A stretch of DNA of 64,000 nucleotides from assembly GCA_013423325.1 (NCBI GenBank), contig BLJB01000184.1, positions 1 through 64,000 on the forward strand. Reading direction: 5' to 3'. The notes below the pieces were generated by a model. It was not told the DNA's origin, did not search any database, and saw only the letters and a program-made list of their open reading frames with translations. Both the position numbers and the translations under genes were made by a program. The number at the start of each line of letters is the position of its first letter. Position 1 is the first letter of the stretch. Below are positions 13,031 through 24,656 of this stretch, piece by piece. Source of the DNA: Usnea hakonensis (taxonomy: Eukaryota > Ascomycota > Lecanoromycetes > Lecanorales > Parmeliaceae).

Positions 13031-15064
13031 TTTTTAGAGAGTTCTAAATAGAACTTTAAACTATCTAGTAATACTAGTATACGGGTATAGAAAGCTATCT
13101 TAAGGCCTAGATAATCTAAGAGTACTATTACTATATCTAGAGTACTCTAGAAGCCTTCTATAGGCGGTACTATTATAGTATATACTATTATACTAGATAT
13201 ACCCGATAAGGCGTATAAGTATTATTTTAATAAAAGACTATAAAGACTCGTTCTCGAATATTAACCCTTAAGTAATATATTAGAGGATTAGATAAAGAAG
13301 ATAGATCTTAAATAAGTACTTAGGCCTCTAATATCTACTCCTATTAATAGGCTAATAGTACTACGGCTTTTATACTAATATAAATATTTAGATAGCGAAG
13401 ACTTTATAAATCTTCTATATATTAATTTAATTATTTATTAAGTCTATATTACTTCTAGTATAAAGCCTTTTATAATATACTTCTAGAAGAGGTAACCGTA
13501 ATATACTAAGTAATAGATAAGAAAACTAGTTTAAAATAACTTACTAGATAGTATATATAGATTTATAGAGCCTATAAATAAACGCTTATTATAATAGAAT
13601 ACTCGAGCGGTAATAGTAGATAAAAGCGAGAATCCTAAGCCCTCTAACGAGTCTTAAATAATTTTTAATTACTTCTAGATCTATAAGGACCTCCTAGATA
13701 TATATATAAAGCTTAGTTCTAAGATATATAATTATCTATCTAATTCTCGCTATAGATACCTCTTTAAGATAAATCTTAAATATATATATCTTATAGTTCT
13801 ACTATATTTAGATAATCGTTACTACTTTACCTTTACTATATTAGGGATTAGATAGTACTAGCTAATATATATATAACCTAAATTAAAGTCTATTAGATTT
13901 ACTATAATAATAGCGGTCTATAAGGGCTTTAATACTATTCCGTTACTATATCTAAAGCTTTCTCTATTATATTCTAAAGATCCTAGCGTTCTCCTACTAT
14001 TATTATTCTATATAGATAACTTCTTTAGCAGCTTTAAAAACTTTAGGGACTAGTTTACTTTTCTAAAAGATTACTTTTTCCCTAGAATAGAATAGTCTAA
14101 GATAGTATTATCTTTCTAAAAGTTAAAACTATTCGTAGACTTAATTAATATATTAAGGGTAAGGCATTATATAGATAGCTATATATATATCTAAAAAAGT
14201 TATATTATTAAGATCGCTACCTTCTTAGTCCCCTAGAATTAAATAGATATTTAAATATTTCTAGAAGTTATTAGAATTACCCGAAAATAGATAAAAAACT
14301 TTATAGAGCTTACTAGACTACTAAATAGACTTATTAGAAAAGTCGAATAACGTTAGATAGACTAAGAGTAGTTATTATTCGAGATTCTATATATTAAGTA
14401 TTTAGTTACTATATCTATTTACGGCCTAGACCTTACTTCCCTATACTATATTTATATAGATATATTATTATACGGAGCTAGTATATATCTTATCTAGTTT
14501 CGAACTTCTAAAGAAGTCTTTAGTAGTAGTAACTAGCTTATAAAGGTTTCGATTATATATAATTCCCTAGTATTTTCTACTATCTAGAAGCTATACTTTA
14601 TATATAAAAAAGAGCTCTACGCCGTTATAAAGTTTTATAGGAAATATAACTATCTATATAAGTACCCTATTAATATAACTATTATCTATACTAATTATAG
14701 GTTATTAATTTATTTTCTAAAATCGAATCTATATAAGGGGATATATAGCTACTAGGCTAATAGCTTATAATATCTTTATATTATAATTAAATATATTTCT
14801 AGGCCTTATAATAAGGTAGCGGATAGACTCTTATATACTCTCTTTCTAGATAATACCTATAATATAATAGATAAAGTATATACTAGATATCTAGTAGAGG
14901 GTAGTTTTAGATAGATATAGATAAATAATAAATACAGCTTTAAAGCCTTTTTTAGAAGTCTTAATAATACTACTTATACTAAAGTTATAGATTATAGGAC
15001 CGCCTAAGAAGTACTAGTTTTTACGGCTAAAGTAATAGTAAGTTAAAAAGGGAGATAATATAAT

Positions 15065-15517
15065 TGTCACGAACAAGTAGTATGTTAGTGGAGGACCCCT
15101 ATCTTAGCGGGGTCCGGGGCTCTTTTTAGGTCGTATAGTTATATAGTTAGTAGTACTACTACCCCTTACCGTAATAGAATAGTAGTAATACCGGTTCGAT
15201 TCCGGGTATAACTCGGGCTAGTTAGCTTTTAATAGATTACTCGGTACTCAGGTTTTAATAAGGGGCTTAATAAACCCCTCGTATCTTTCTAAGCTATACT
15301 AGGCTATAGAGTAGTTTACGGGGTACACCCTAGAGGGCTCCTATTTAGAAACATATAATATAGGCTAGCGTATAGGGGTATACGCCTTCTTTTAAAGTAG
15401 GTAATTATCACGAATAAGTAGTATATTAGTAGAGGACCCTTACCTTAGCGGGGTCCGGGGCTCTTTTTAGGTCGTATAGCTATATAATTAGTAGTACTAC
15501 TACCCCTTATCGTGATA
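15065..15517. mobile_element. Miniature LTR element (TRIM-like), copy 1
   Basis: It has 112-bp direct repeats at 15,065-15,176 and 15,406-15,517, starting TGTCACG and ending with forms of CGTGACA, and a 229-bp internal part. The 5 bp on each side are ATAAT (15,060-15,064 and 15,518-15,522). The internal part holds an exact RNA polymerase III box B, GGTTCGATTCC, inside a pairable T-arm (about 15,193-15,210). It is too small to encode proteins. A colinear copy lies at 17,078-17,521. Confidence 0.8.
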
Positions 15518-17077
15518 ATAATATATATCTAACTTTAAAGTAATTCCGGGATATATATCGGATCTATATAATTAATAATATTAATTCTATATTAGTAGAC
15601 CTTATTACTACTACTAAATTATTAGACTATTAAGTTAATAAGTCTATAGGAGTTCTCTAGAAGTATTATTAATAGGTCTAGCTATTATATATTTTTAAAC
15701 TTATAGTTCTATTAGTCTTATATATAGTTTATAACTAGACTAGATATTAGAGGAAAGCTAGGATATTATTAAAACTTCGTAAATATATATATTAGTTGGA
15801 ATAGTTTTAGAATATTAAGCGTTATCTTATTAGCTATTTAGAATATATTTATTATAGTCCTATAATACGTTCCTAATTATTATATCTAGTTATAGTAGTA
15901 GGACCTTTTAGACTTTTTAGGATTAACTTTATAGGGCCTCTAAAGAGATCGTATTTAGGAAGTTTATATATCCTCTACCTTATAGATTATTTTTACCGGT
16001 TTTCTATTATATTTTTAAATAAGATAGCGAATACTACTAATATTATATTAGCTCTTAAGTAGGCTTTTACTCTATATATAAAGCTAAAAGCTATTTACTA
16101 GAATCGCGGTTAATATTTTAAGAACTAGCTAGTAAAAGATTTTCTAGAAGAACTAAATATAGTATTCTTCTTTAGTCTATCCGGGTCCTTCTAGAGTACT
16201 AGAATAATCGAGATTAATAATAAGATACTTAAGGATATTATATATAAAGGAGGGAATTAGAAAGATAATCTTAAAAAGTCTACTAGATATATTAATTTCT
16301 AAATTATTAATTATTTAAGATTTACCCTCTATAAGATTCTAATAGGTATACTACTTACCCTAGATATATTCGAGATATAGAAACCTCTAGTAGATACTAA
16401 TAGTATCTAAATATATATAGTATCTTTAGAGGATCCTAAAGAGTATAGTAGTCTAGTATAATAATATATTACTTATTAATTAAAGCTTTAAGACTAGGTT
16501 ATATAGGCCTCTATTACTAGAAAAGAAAAGGAAGTAGCTAAATATAATTAAAATATAAGATAAGCTATATTCGCTATTAGGGATCTAGCTATATTATACT
16601 AAAAGGATACTAGGAAGCTAGAACTATATTAGAGGGGGCCGTTTCGTATTAATAGACTAGTAAGTAAGAGAGGAGTATCTTATAGGCTTTAGTAACTTAA
16701 TAGAAGATAAATTAAAGGAACCTTCTATAGTAATTATCTAAAGAAGTTTATACCCCGTTCGGGTTATTTAGTAGATCTTTTAATAGACCTCTAGTTACTT
16801 TTTTATTAGATAATCTAGAAGCCTATAAGATATACGAAGTTATATTTAAGACCCTTAAGGCTTTTATAAGAGCTACGTAATACTTTTTCTAAACTTTATA
16901 AGATACCCTCCGAGCCCCTATAAGACTATTACTAACCGGTAATCCTATCTAATATATTATTATATAATATCTAGGAAGGGATCTCTAATAGTACTTTAAG
17001 AGGCCTCTAAGAGAGGTTATCATCTATAATAGTTAATTATTAAGGCTTATAAAGGCCTCTATAAGAGGCTATATTAG

Positions 17078-17521
17078 TGTCACGAATAAGTAGTGTGTTA
17101 GTGGAGGACCTCTATCTTAGCGGGGTCCGGGGCTCTTTTTAAGCTACTAGCTAAGCGGTTAGAATACTACTACCCCTTTCCGCAACAATTAGTAGTAATA
17201 CCGGTTGGATTCTAGGTTAACTCGGGCTAGTTAGCTTTTAGTAGGTTACTCGATACTCGGGTTTAGTAAGGGCTTAATAAACCCTCGTACCTTTCTAAGC
17301 TATATTAGGCTATAGAGTAGCTTACGGGGCGTACCCTAAAGGACTCCTACTTAGAAATATATTATAGAGGCTAGTATATAGGAGTATATACCTTCTTTCA
17401 AAGTAGATAATTATTACGAATAAGTAGTATATTAGTGGAGGACCCCTACCTTAGCGGGGTCCGGGGCTCTTTTTGGGTCGCTAGCTAAGCGGTTAGGGTA
17501 CTACCACCCCTTTCCGCAACA
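17078..17521. mobile_element. Miniature LTR element (TRIM-like), copy 2
   Basis: It has 110-bp direct repeats at 17,078-17,187 and 17,412-17,521 and a 224-bp internal part colinear with copy 1. Flanks are ATTAG (17,073-17,077) and ATCAG (17,522-17,526), a target duplication with one C/T difference. The box B of copy 1 appears here as GGTTGGATTCT. The LTRs share the GGACCCCTA and GCGGGGTCCGGGGCTC blocks of copy 1. Confidence 0.8.
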
Positions 17522-17850
17522 ATCAGAATATAGATCCGTCTAGAAGATCTAGAAGTCGTTATAAGAGTCTTATAATCCCTAGAAATACTCTATTATATCT
17601 GGGAAGCTTTAGTATATATAAATTAAGTTATATTATAGAAGGCTTCGTTATATATTAAAATTATAAAGGTATTAATAAAGTAGTATATTCTACTAATATA
17701 GTACTTATTACTAGTTAGCTAATATATAGCTAATAGCTTTCTTTATATATCTACTAAGTAGTTCTTTATATACTTACTATATAGCTTTCTTTATATATTT
17801 ATTAGATAGTCGCTAGGGCTCTCGTTCTATTTTATAGGAGGCGTGATATG

Positions 17851-18392
17851 GTGTACTTACTTAGTCTATAGGAGCCTTCTATAGGGCTCCTAATGGCTTC
17901 CTCATATGGGTGGCTTGGTGATTAGTCAGTATAGTAGTATATAGTGGATCCTTCCATGTAGAAATATGATCATCCTTCCCACCCTCACGATCCGGATCCT
18001 AGTATTCAGTATTCCCAGGATATCCATGACACTGAGATCTTTAAGAATGGAAGATGGTCAGTATGGAGCTAGATAGGTAGCTTAGCAACTCTTTTCCGCC
18101 AAGGAATTCGCAAACTTTGTGCACACGTCAGATCATACCTTACCTTGCGTCACTTGAGCCTCACTATCTTTTTTAATGGCGGGGCACCTTTCCCTCAACT
18201 CCTTGCATTAGCAATCACATCATTTCGCTCAGTAATACCATGTTACTATAATGTTCTCGTCTTTCTTGGCATCTTTCCTTTTTCTTTTTCTTTTCCTTTT
18301 CTTTCCTTCCTTTTGAACTTGGCCCCGACATATATACCCTTTCTCACATGCTATCTCGTGCTACTCAATTCACCAACCAAATCAATCCCACC
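17851..18392. other. Edge of RIP block and GST promoter region
   Basis: CA and TG dinucleotides return between about 17,850 and 17,950, marking the end of the AT-rich block. A pyrimidine-rich tract at about 18,268-18,310 lies 80-120 bp before the GST start, a common arrangement in promoters of filamentous fungi. No other feature seen. Confidence 0.5.
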
Positions 18393-19421
18393 ATGTCTTC
18401 AACCTACAAACCCCCCGATATACACCTCTACACAGCCCAAACCCCCAACGGCATCAAAATCTCCATCACCCTCGAAGAACTCGGGTTTGCCCCACCTCTC
18501 TTCCCCTCCATCCCCCACCCCCCACAGCACCACCGCCCCAGCAACCGTCACTAACGATCCTCACCCCCCGCCCCCAGCATCCCCTACCAAACCCACAAAA
18601 TCGACATTACCCAAAACACGCAAAAAGAGCCCTTCTTCCTCGCCATCAACCCCAACGGCCGCATCCCCGCCCTAACCGACACCTTCTCCGACGGCGCCAC
18701 AATCCGGCTCTTTGAATCCGGCTCCATCATGCAATACCTCGTCGAGCAATACGACCGCCCCGCCCACAAAATCAGCTACCCCGCCGGCTCCCGCGAGAGC
18801 TACGACGTCAACAACTGGCTCTTCTTCCTCAACGCCGGCGTCGGCCCCATGCAAGGCCAGGCGAACCACTTCCACCGCTACGCCCCCGAGAAAATCCCCT
18901 ACGGCATCTCCCGCTACCAGAACGAAACGCGGCGGCTGTACGGCGTGCTCGATCGGCATCTCGCCGGCTCGGCGTCGGGATACCTGGTCGGGGACCGGTG
19001 CACGATTGCCGATATCGCGCATTATGGGTGGGTGGCGGCGGCGGGGTGGGCGGGGGTGGATATTGATGAGTTTCCGCATTTGAAGGCGTGGGAGGAGAGG
19101 ATGGTGCAGAGGCCGGGGGTGGAGAGAGGGAGGCATGTGCCGAGTCCGCATCGGATGAAGGATATGAGTAAGGAGGAGATGGAGAAGATGGCGCAGGAGA
19201 GTGGGAAGTGTACGTATATGGACCCCCCCCAGAGCGAGAGAATTTCTCATGTGCTATGCGGATCCCTTGGGTCTTGGGACGTGTTTGGAAAGCGGGAATG
19301 GCCATTTGGCCGCTGAAAGTGTCTCGTGACTTGGTTTGTTGCCTTGAAGAGAGCCATGTTAACCCTGTGTCTCCGTGTAGGGATCCAGAGAGAGCAAGCG
19401 AAAGATGCGAAGAAAGAATGA
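18393..19421 (+). CDS. Glutathione S-transferase, Ure2/YfcG-like
   Basis: Predicted to conjugate or reduce substrates with glutathione in the cytosol. Exons 18,393-18,484, 18,578-19,209 and 19,381-19,421 give 254 aa. Intron 1 ends CCCAG with a CTAAC branch site. Intron 2 starts GTACGT and ends GTGTAG. The N-terminal thioredoxin-like half shows NPNGRIPAL (about 55-63) and the glutathione-binding FESGSI (76-81). The helical half holds GxxxDRCTIADIAHYGWV. Spliced exon 3 gives a short basic tail typical of the group. The ATG at 18,393 was chosen because the family starts close to the LYTAQTPNGIKI strand; an in-frame ATG 45 bp upstream is possible. First intact gene after the repeat block, convergent with the condensation-like gene. 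Confidence 0.88.
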
Positions 19422-19945
19422 TAAGGATAGCAAGGGGTGGATGTGGTGGAAAAGAAAGAAGACCGATCTAGTCAGCCGTAAGCTATGCAAGAAACTTTGA
19501 AAAGGAACTTGACGTGAAAGCGTGGGGCAGCCAAATTCTACATCCATTGTAGGGACGGTTCCAAGACAGTATACAATTCACAGCCCAGACAGCGCATTGC
19601 AAAAAGGCCTTGAGTATTCCAGGAACGTCTTCACTGATTGCTGCCATCATGGAAACTCCTAGAGCTTTTACTGTTTCAGCTTTTATCATACTTGATATGT
19701 ATTTTTATTCTGCTTCTCGCATCACGGTTTCGGATGGTACCTTGGCCTTGATATTTCAAGAGTCAAGTTCAAGAACACCTAATCATATTCCGAAATCCTC
19801 CGCAGGCTGCTTTCTCAAGCTGCCTATCTCCATTAGTCGCCTCCTCTACTGACCGTCTGTAATACTTGCATTGTCTATTTTTGACTTCAGGAGGTACGCA
19901 GCTCAATTTGTTTGCTTCAGGTTGAGCATCTCTTGCGACCAAGCT
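19422..19945. other. 3' spacer between convergent genes
   Basis: Region between the stop codons of the GST and the condensation-like gene. Only short unsupported reading frames; nothing else seen. Confidence 0.5.
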
Positions 19946-21699
19946 CTAACGGCCCTTCGATCTGCCTTTGCCGTCAACTCCAGATCTGTTCAGGGTGACA
20001 TCCTGTTGGGGCTCCGATTTAGCCATTCTGTGCTCGGAAAGTAGTTCCACCATAGTGGCGCCTCGTGTCTTGATGATCAATGCGAAGAAGCTTCCAAAGT
20101 CATCAAATAGCCGGCTGATGAAATCATCAAAAACAAGATTGTGGTCCCAGGTCGCGTAAGTGGTGATGTATCCGTCATGTTCGTACACTTCGAACATCAG
20201 CCCATAGTCATGAGCGAAAGGAACCGATAGGTCCTCTCTGTATGCCAAAATTGCTGGGGCTGCTTCGTTGTCATGGCAGACGATTCTCTTGGAAGTTATA
20301 TCGCATTCGGGTGAATTCCAAGAGAAGACTGCTTGCTTGAGTATATCCTCGAAGCCGACCCCGCTGCCCAGAGCCTTCATGGCGCAATGCTCGAAGCCAA
20401 TCATGGACGATAGTTGAATTTCGATATCATATAAGAGGTCTTCGATTGACAGATCCGGAGAGAAGCGAATCCGTATTGGTACTCGAGCGCTGATAGGACC
20501 CATAATATGCTTGATCCCCGGAACATCACTCGCACGGGCGGGGTTCAGGGAGATGAATGAAAGGTCCTCGTTCACAAGTGGAGGGTGTTCCGGTGTCAGA
20601 ATGTTTGCTAAGGTCAGAGCCCAAGCACCGTCTACACACATTTCAAGATTAGCTATGTTTGTTCCTGAAGGAGAGACCGAGTTGTAAGACCACGCCGGAC
20701 ACTGACTTAACTTTGACCGCCAAAACATGGTCAAAGATTCATCCTTGGTATGGAATTCGAGACAAACATTTTTTTAAAAAAAAAAGGTACCTACGCCCCA
20801 TGGCATGCAAGTTGAACTCAGCGTTTTCCTTTCTTGGCAGATGCAGCAGCTTCTTGACCTTCCTCGTGGACGCCGAGGGAGTTTCTCCTGGTGCAATCAC
20901 TGGATATTGCATTTGGTGCACCAGTTTATTGAAACTCACATGATGAGTGAACCAGAATGTAGATTCAGCTTCAAGGGGGCGTGATTCGAGCCATCGAACG
21001 TATTTCCCGAAAGCTGGGCGTTGATCAAGGTTGCAGTACGCCTTGAGATCCGAAAAGGCGATCTGAAAGTCGTCAAATATTAGGCGTAGCGTCCTATTCA
21101 AGGTCAGATACAAGCAGGGACAGAATAAAGTTGGATCTACCATGCGTCGAGCACGCAACAGTGAACTGATAAAAATGATAGATCGTTAGAACTCAGAGAA
21201 TTGAATGGATATGGATATTTTCCCGGAGTGGCTCACTTGTCCAAATAAAGAAGGCCTCACCAAGAGGCTCCTTAATGAAAGCATATCGAAAAAGCGGAGT
21301 TCCGTAATCCATTAGTTTCTGAGAGTCACGTGCCAGAAAGCCGTGAAGATCGGCTCCCAGCTGCTGGCATACAGCAATTTCGTCCCTTAAAACAAGTTGG
21401 TAGACATATCCCTCGTACTTGATCAGTCTTGTACGTAAGATATGATTCTTGAGCCGCATTGCGCTCAACACTCGAAGCAAGAAACTTTCATTCACGTTAC
21501 CCTCGTGATGTAAGACAATCTGCATCATATATGATCCTGTTTGTATGTGATGGTCCATTCGATGTTTTTGTTCCTCAGAAGCTGAAGCAATCTTTTCGAT
21601 CAAGTCGCGCCCAACCCCGCAAGCTCCAGCACAAGCAGACATGATCTTCTCATATTCTTCTTTCTGGTTTTCATCAGTGATGGGGAACCCGGCATCCAT
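19946..21699 (-). CDS. Stand-alone NRPS condensation-domain-like protein
   Basis: Resembles a single nonribosomal peptide synthetase condensation domain (a CAT-fold acyl or peptidyl transferase). Proposed exons 21,699-21,237, 21,165-21,141, 21,093-20,791 and 20,705-19,946 give 516 aa. N-terminal part: SYMMQIVLHHEG and LKNHILRTRLIKYEG, as in condensation domains. The HHxxxDG site spans the tiny second exon and reads H-C-C-V-L-D-A-W, so the usual catalytic second His is Cys and the Gly is Ala. Later motifs are present: DGAWALTLA, IMGPISARVPIR and TWDHNLVFDDFI. The 47-nt intron 2 fits in phase. The last junction (GTACCT to TTAAG) is the only in-phase choice I found but has a weak acceptor and a T/A homopolymer. 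No adenylation or carrier domain nearby. Substrate unknown. Confidence 0.72.
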
Positions 21700-23642
21700 A
21701 GCTGAAGCTGCGGCTTTCGCAGAGCATATAGAGACGGAGAGATGACTTTGAAGAGAAGGATACCGAAGAGTCGATGCAGGAGAAGGCGAGCCTTTTATCT
21801 AAAGAAACGTTTGACTCTTTTCATGTCGATCTCAGACATTCACACTCGTTGTACAGGCTGCAATTAGCGCCGTCATCTCCGTCCACTGATATGCCGCTCA
21901 ACAAACTCACGGCCGTAGTAATCCGTCCAAGCTGCGAGAGAATGGGAAGCGCCTCGGACCTATGCAGGTACCCGCTGGTGCCGCCTGAAATCCAATCATA
22001 TACCCCAAGGGAGACTCAAACAAGATGGCTGATCACATGAAGGATTGAGAAAGTTCTCCAAATTCAATTTCCCACGAAATCAAGTTCCGGGAATAAGACG
22101 ATGAACGCTCTTGCCATAAAAGTATGAGAAATGATGACATGTCACATAAAATCTTTGAAAATAGAAGTTACGAAATGGCCGGCAAGACCCAATTTTTTTG
22201 GGAGTCAAGACTTGTCAAGAAGGAAATGCAGATATTCCGTCCAGATAAACCCAGACTCGATGGGGCGCAGAATATCTAGTCGCCCAGTCGCTTAGCACTA
22301 CGTAAACAGTAACTCCGCAGAACCACTTTTGAGCCCCATTTCCGAACTCTCACGAGACAGCCCTACCAGAAATCGAGAAACATCCACCCGTCAAGCTAGC
22401 CAAATCGTAACGAGGGCTAGCACGAATGATCTTTGAGGTATTCGTTGCGGCAGAACAATAAATCAATTTCAAAGTCTGGCTCACAAAGCGTTATTAATAT
22501 GGGCCTTATTCGCTTTTCAGTCATTAGCTATGTGCCTTGAGCGATCCGTCGGGCACTCATATGCGCTCCTCTTTTGAGAAGGGCCGTGGAACCATTTAGT
22601 CCGGTGGGACCTTCGCCTACACCGCTGGATATCTTTGTCCCTTTGATAGAATCTGAGCCAAGGCAAGGTTTGAGGAATGTTATCCGATTGATCGCTTAGC
22701 GGAGTACAACTTGGAGAAGGCTGTATCATGGAATATATGATAGAATCTATGATAGATTTCTTGGGTTGCTCTGTCGGGTTTGCTAGAAGTGGCTATTGTG
22801 CTAAAGTTTTCCGAATCTGTAGGTTTCGAGCTTCCACTTCAGCTTTCAGACCGAGCGTAGAGACCAGCATTGCTTCGACGCGGTATAACCACATCAAAGG
22901 TACCGTAGCCGCGAGCTCATAATGACTAGCCGACTGCAAAATACCGTGTAAGGCCAATGTCTAGAGAAATTGATGTAGGCGTTGCTTGGAGTCATCTCAG
23001 GAAAATGCCGGGGAATTAGGAACGCTCTGATGAACACAGGGCTCGCTTCGTCTTTGCAATCCTATCCGAGACAAGCCCGAAAACAACGCATCAGGTCCGA
23101 TGAATTTTGTACTGATAAAGATTACTCGTTATTTGCTTTTTCCGGAATGCCATGGCGATATGATTAATAGGAGTCATAGAGGGAAAGAATGAAAAGAAGG
23201 GCTAATAAGCAAGAATTTAGAGGAGAAACGAGGAAGGAAAGATAGCCGAGGGCTTGGGTACGATTCAGCGAGACTCACCAGGTACACTTCTAGGGGCCAA
23301 TGCTGCAACCATCCACTGAATTATGTGGGGGGAAGATAGTCAAAAGTTCAGACCGAGCTGTCATAAAATAGGACATGAGTCACACGTGGGGAAGCTGACA
23401 CCCAAGATTACGTCTATCGCAAAGGGTTTGATTAGCGCGAGTCTGAAAAGGCTCTTGACGCTCGACTTCTTTTCTGCACAGCTCTTAATGCACGACTCAA
23501 AGAATCATTGAAGGTAGATAGTCATTGAAGGTAGACATGGGATCGCCGTGAGAGGAAATACTGCTCCACGCTGGTAAGTTTCAAGATCTCAACTGCACTA
23601 TTTCCCTTGGCCCATTCACAAAATTATCACTTATTCTCCTCC
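21700..23642. other. Intergenic, 1.9 kb
   Basis: Upstream of the condensation-like gene and downstream of the dioxygenase. Normal base composition. Only short frames without recognisable motifs. I see no gene, tRNA or repeat. Confidence 0.5.
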
Positions 23643-24656
23643 TTACACAACCTTAGCACCAATGCCCGTGCTCGCCGCCGTCGTTCCCGCTAATGAGAAC
23701 TTCTTCGCCTGCTCAAAAGTCGCCAACCGGAAATCATATGGCAATTCAAAATCAGCCTGAGGATCGTTTTCTCTCGGCAGAAAATCCACCACTAAGCTGT
23801 CCTTCACTGCAAATGCGACATCATCTGTAAGGTGCTTATCCCTTCGGTCAAACAGTTGCGTGGTGATGGGCTTGTAATCGGGCGCGCTGACGATGAAGTG
23901 AATGTGGGCTGGCCGCATTGGATGCCGGTCCAGTAACTGAAGAAGCTTCCCGGACGGACCGTCGTTGGGCATGGGGTATGAAGTCGGCCGCAGGCAGTAG
24001 AAGTGATAGCGACCGTCTTGACCTGTTGTGAAGCGTCCTCGGAGGTTGAAGTCGATCTGATTCTCGTCTTGTTGTTCGTAGAGCCCATTAGGCGCTGTGT
24101 GCCATACATCCAATTCCGCACCTTCGATCGGTTCACCAGTCAGGTAGTCTGTGACTGTGCCATACATGAGGGTATGATCACCATCGGGTATGTCATGCAC
24201 GATGCTCTCACCCATGTTACGGGCTGGAGCGTTTGCGCGCCAAAACGGACCTAAGATCGCAGTAGAGGTGGGTCCGTCCGTGGCGTCCGAGGCAAGCTTG
24301 TATGTTATCTCGTCAACGAGGGACTCTAGTCCAATGACACCAGCAAGAAGTTGGCCTTCGTTGCGCTTGTCATTGGACATGCGGCCGGATTAATTGATCT
24401 GAGAGCAAAAGGGCGAAGCGTCAGCAGCAGAGCAATGAGGGCAGGTATAGGAGCGGACCATCTCAATGCCCGCCATATACTCGTCAACCGTGATCTCGTT
24501 TTCTCTTGCAAAGTCGTGTAAGTGTCGTGTCAAGCTGTCCATTACTTTTCGCATGCGCGGTGATACCCCAGGGCCTGCTGCATCGATAACGCTTTGCGTG
24601 AAGTTTGGGTCGAATCGGTGTGTCTGTGGCGTTTCTGCGGACTTATTGTCAGACAT
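23643..24656 (-). CDS. Intradiol ring-cleavage dioxygenase with an in-frame stop (possible pseudogene)
   Basis: Family enzymes cleave catechol or hydroxyquinol between the two hydroxyls with Fe(III), giving muconate-type products. Exons 24,656-24,459 and 24,398-23,643 would give about 317 aa. The 60-nt intron has a GTCC donor, a CTGAC branch site and a CTCAG end. Iron ligands fit: Tyr173 in NGLY, Tyr207 in TSYPMP, His231 and His233 in RPAHIHF. The N-terminal helical domain ends EYMAGIEM and continues across the junction as I-N-stop-S-G-R-M-S. The TAA at 24,392-24,390 sits where I recall relatives having a coding residue, often Glu. No acceptor after the stop restores the motif. A shorter product could begin at Met 24,380 but would lack the N-terminal domain. 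Closest subtype by eye is hydroxyquinol/catechol 1,2-dioxygenase. Confidence 0.8.

Larger units (their letters stand above)
13031..17850 (+). mobile_element. Plus-strand Ty3/Gypsy relic carrying two miniature LTR elements
   Basis: Plus-strand reading shows decayed reverse transcriptase at about 13.9-14.2 kb (a LDNFFSSFKNF-like segment), RNase H at about 14.6-14.86 kb (KKELYAVIKFYRKY-like, then a SRPYNKVADRLL-like end), and integrase core at about 15.87-16.26 kb (an IDYFYRFSI-like strand and a DFLEELN-like helix). A 453-bp miniature element splits RNase H from integrase, and a second one lies at 17,078. A purine tract and a TGATATGG start near 17,835 may be a 3' end. Limits are uncertain. All frames are closed by stops. 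Confidence 0.6.

Noticed and set aside
18672..19305. Minus-strand and alternate frames over the GST
   Set aside because: Antisense or shifted shadows of a gene with clear GST motifs and intron phase.
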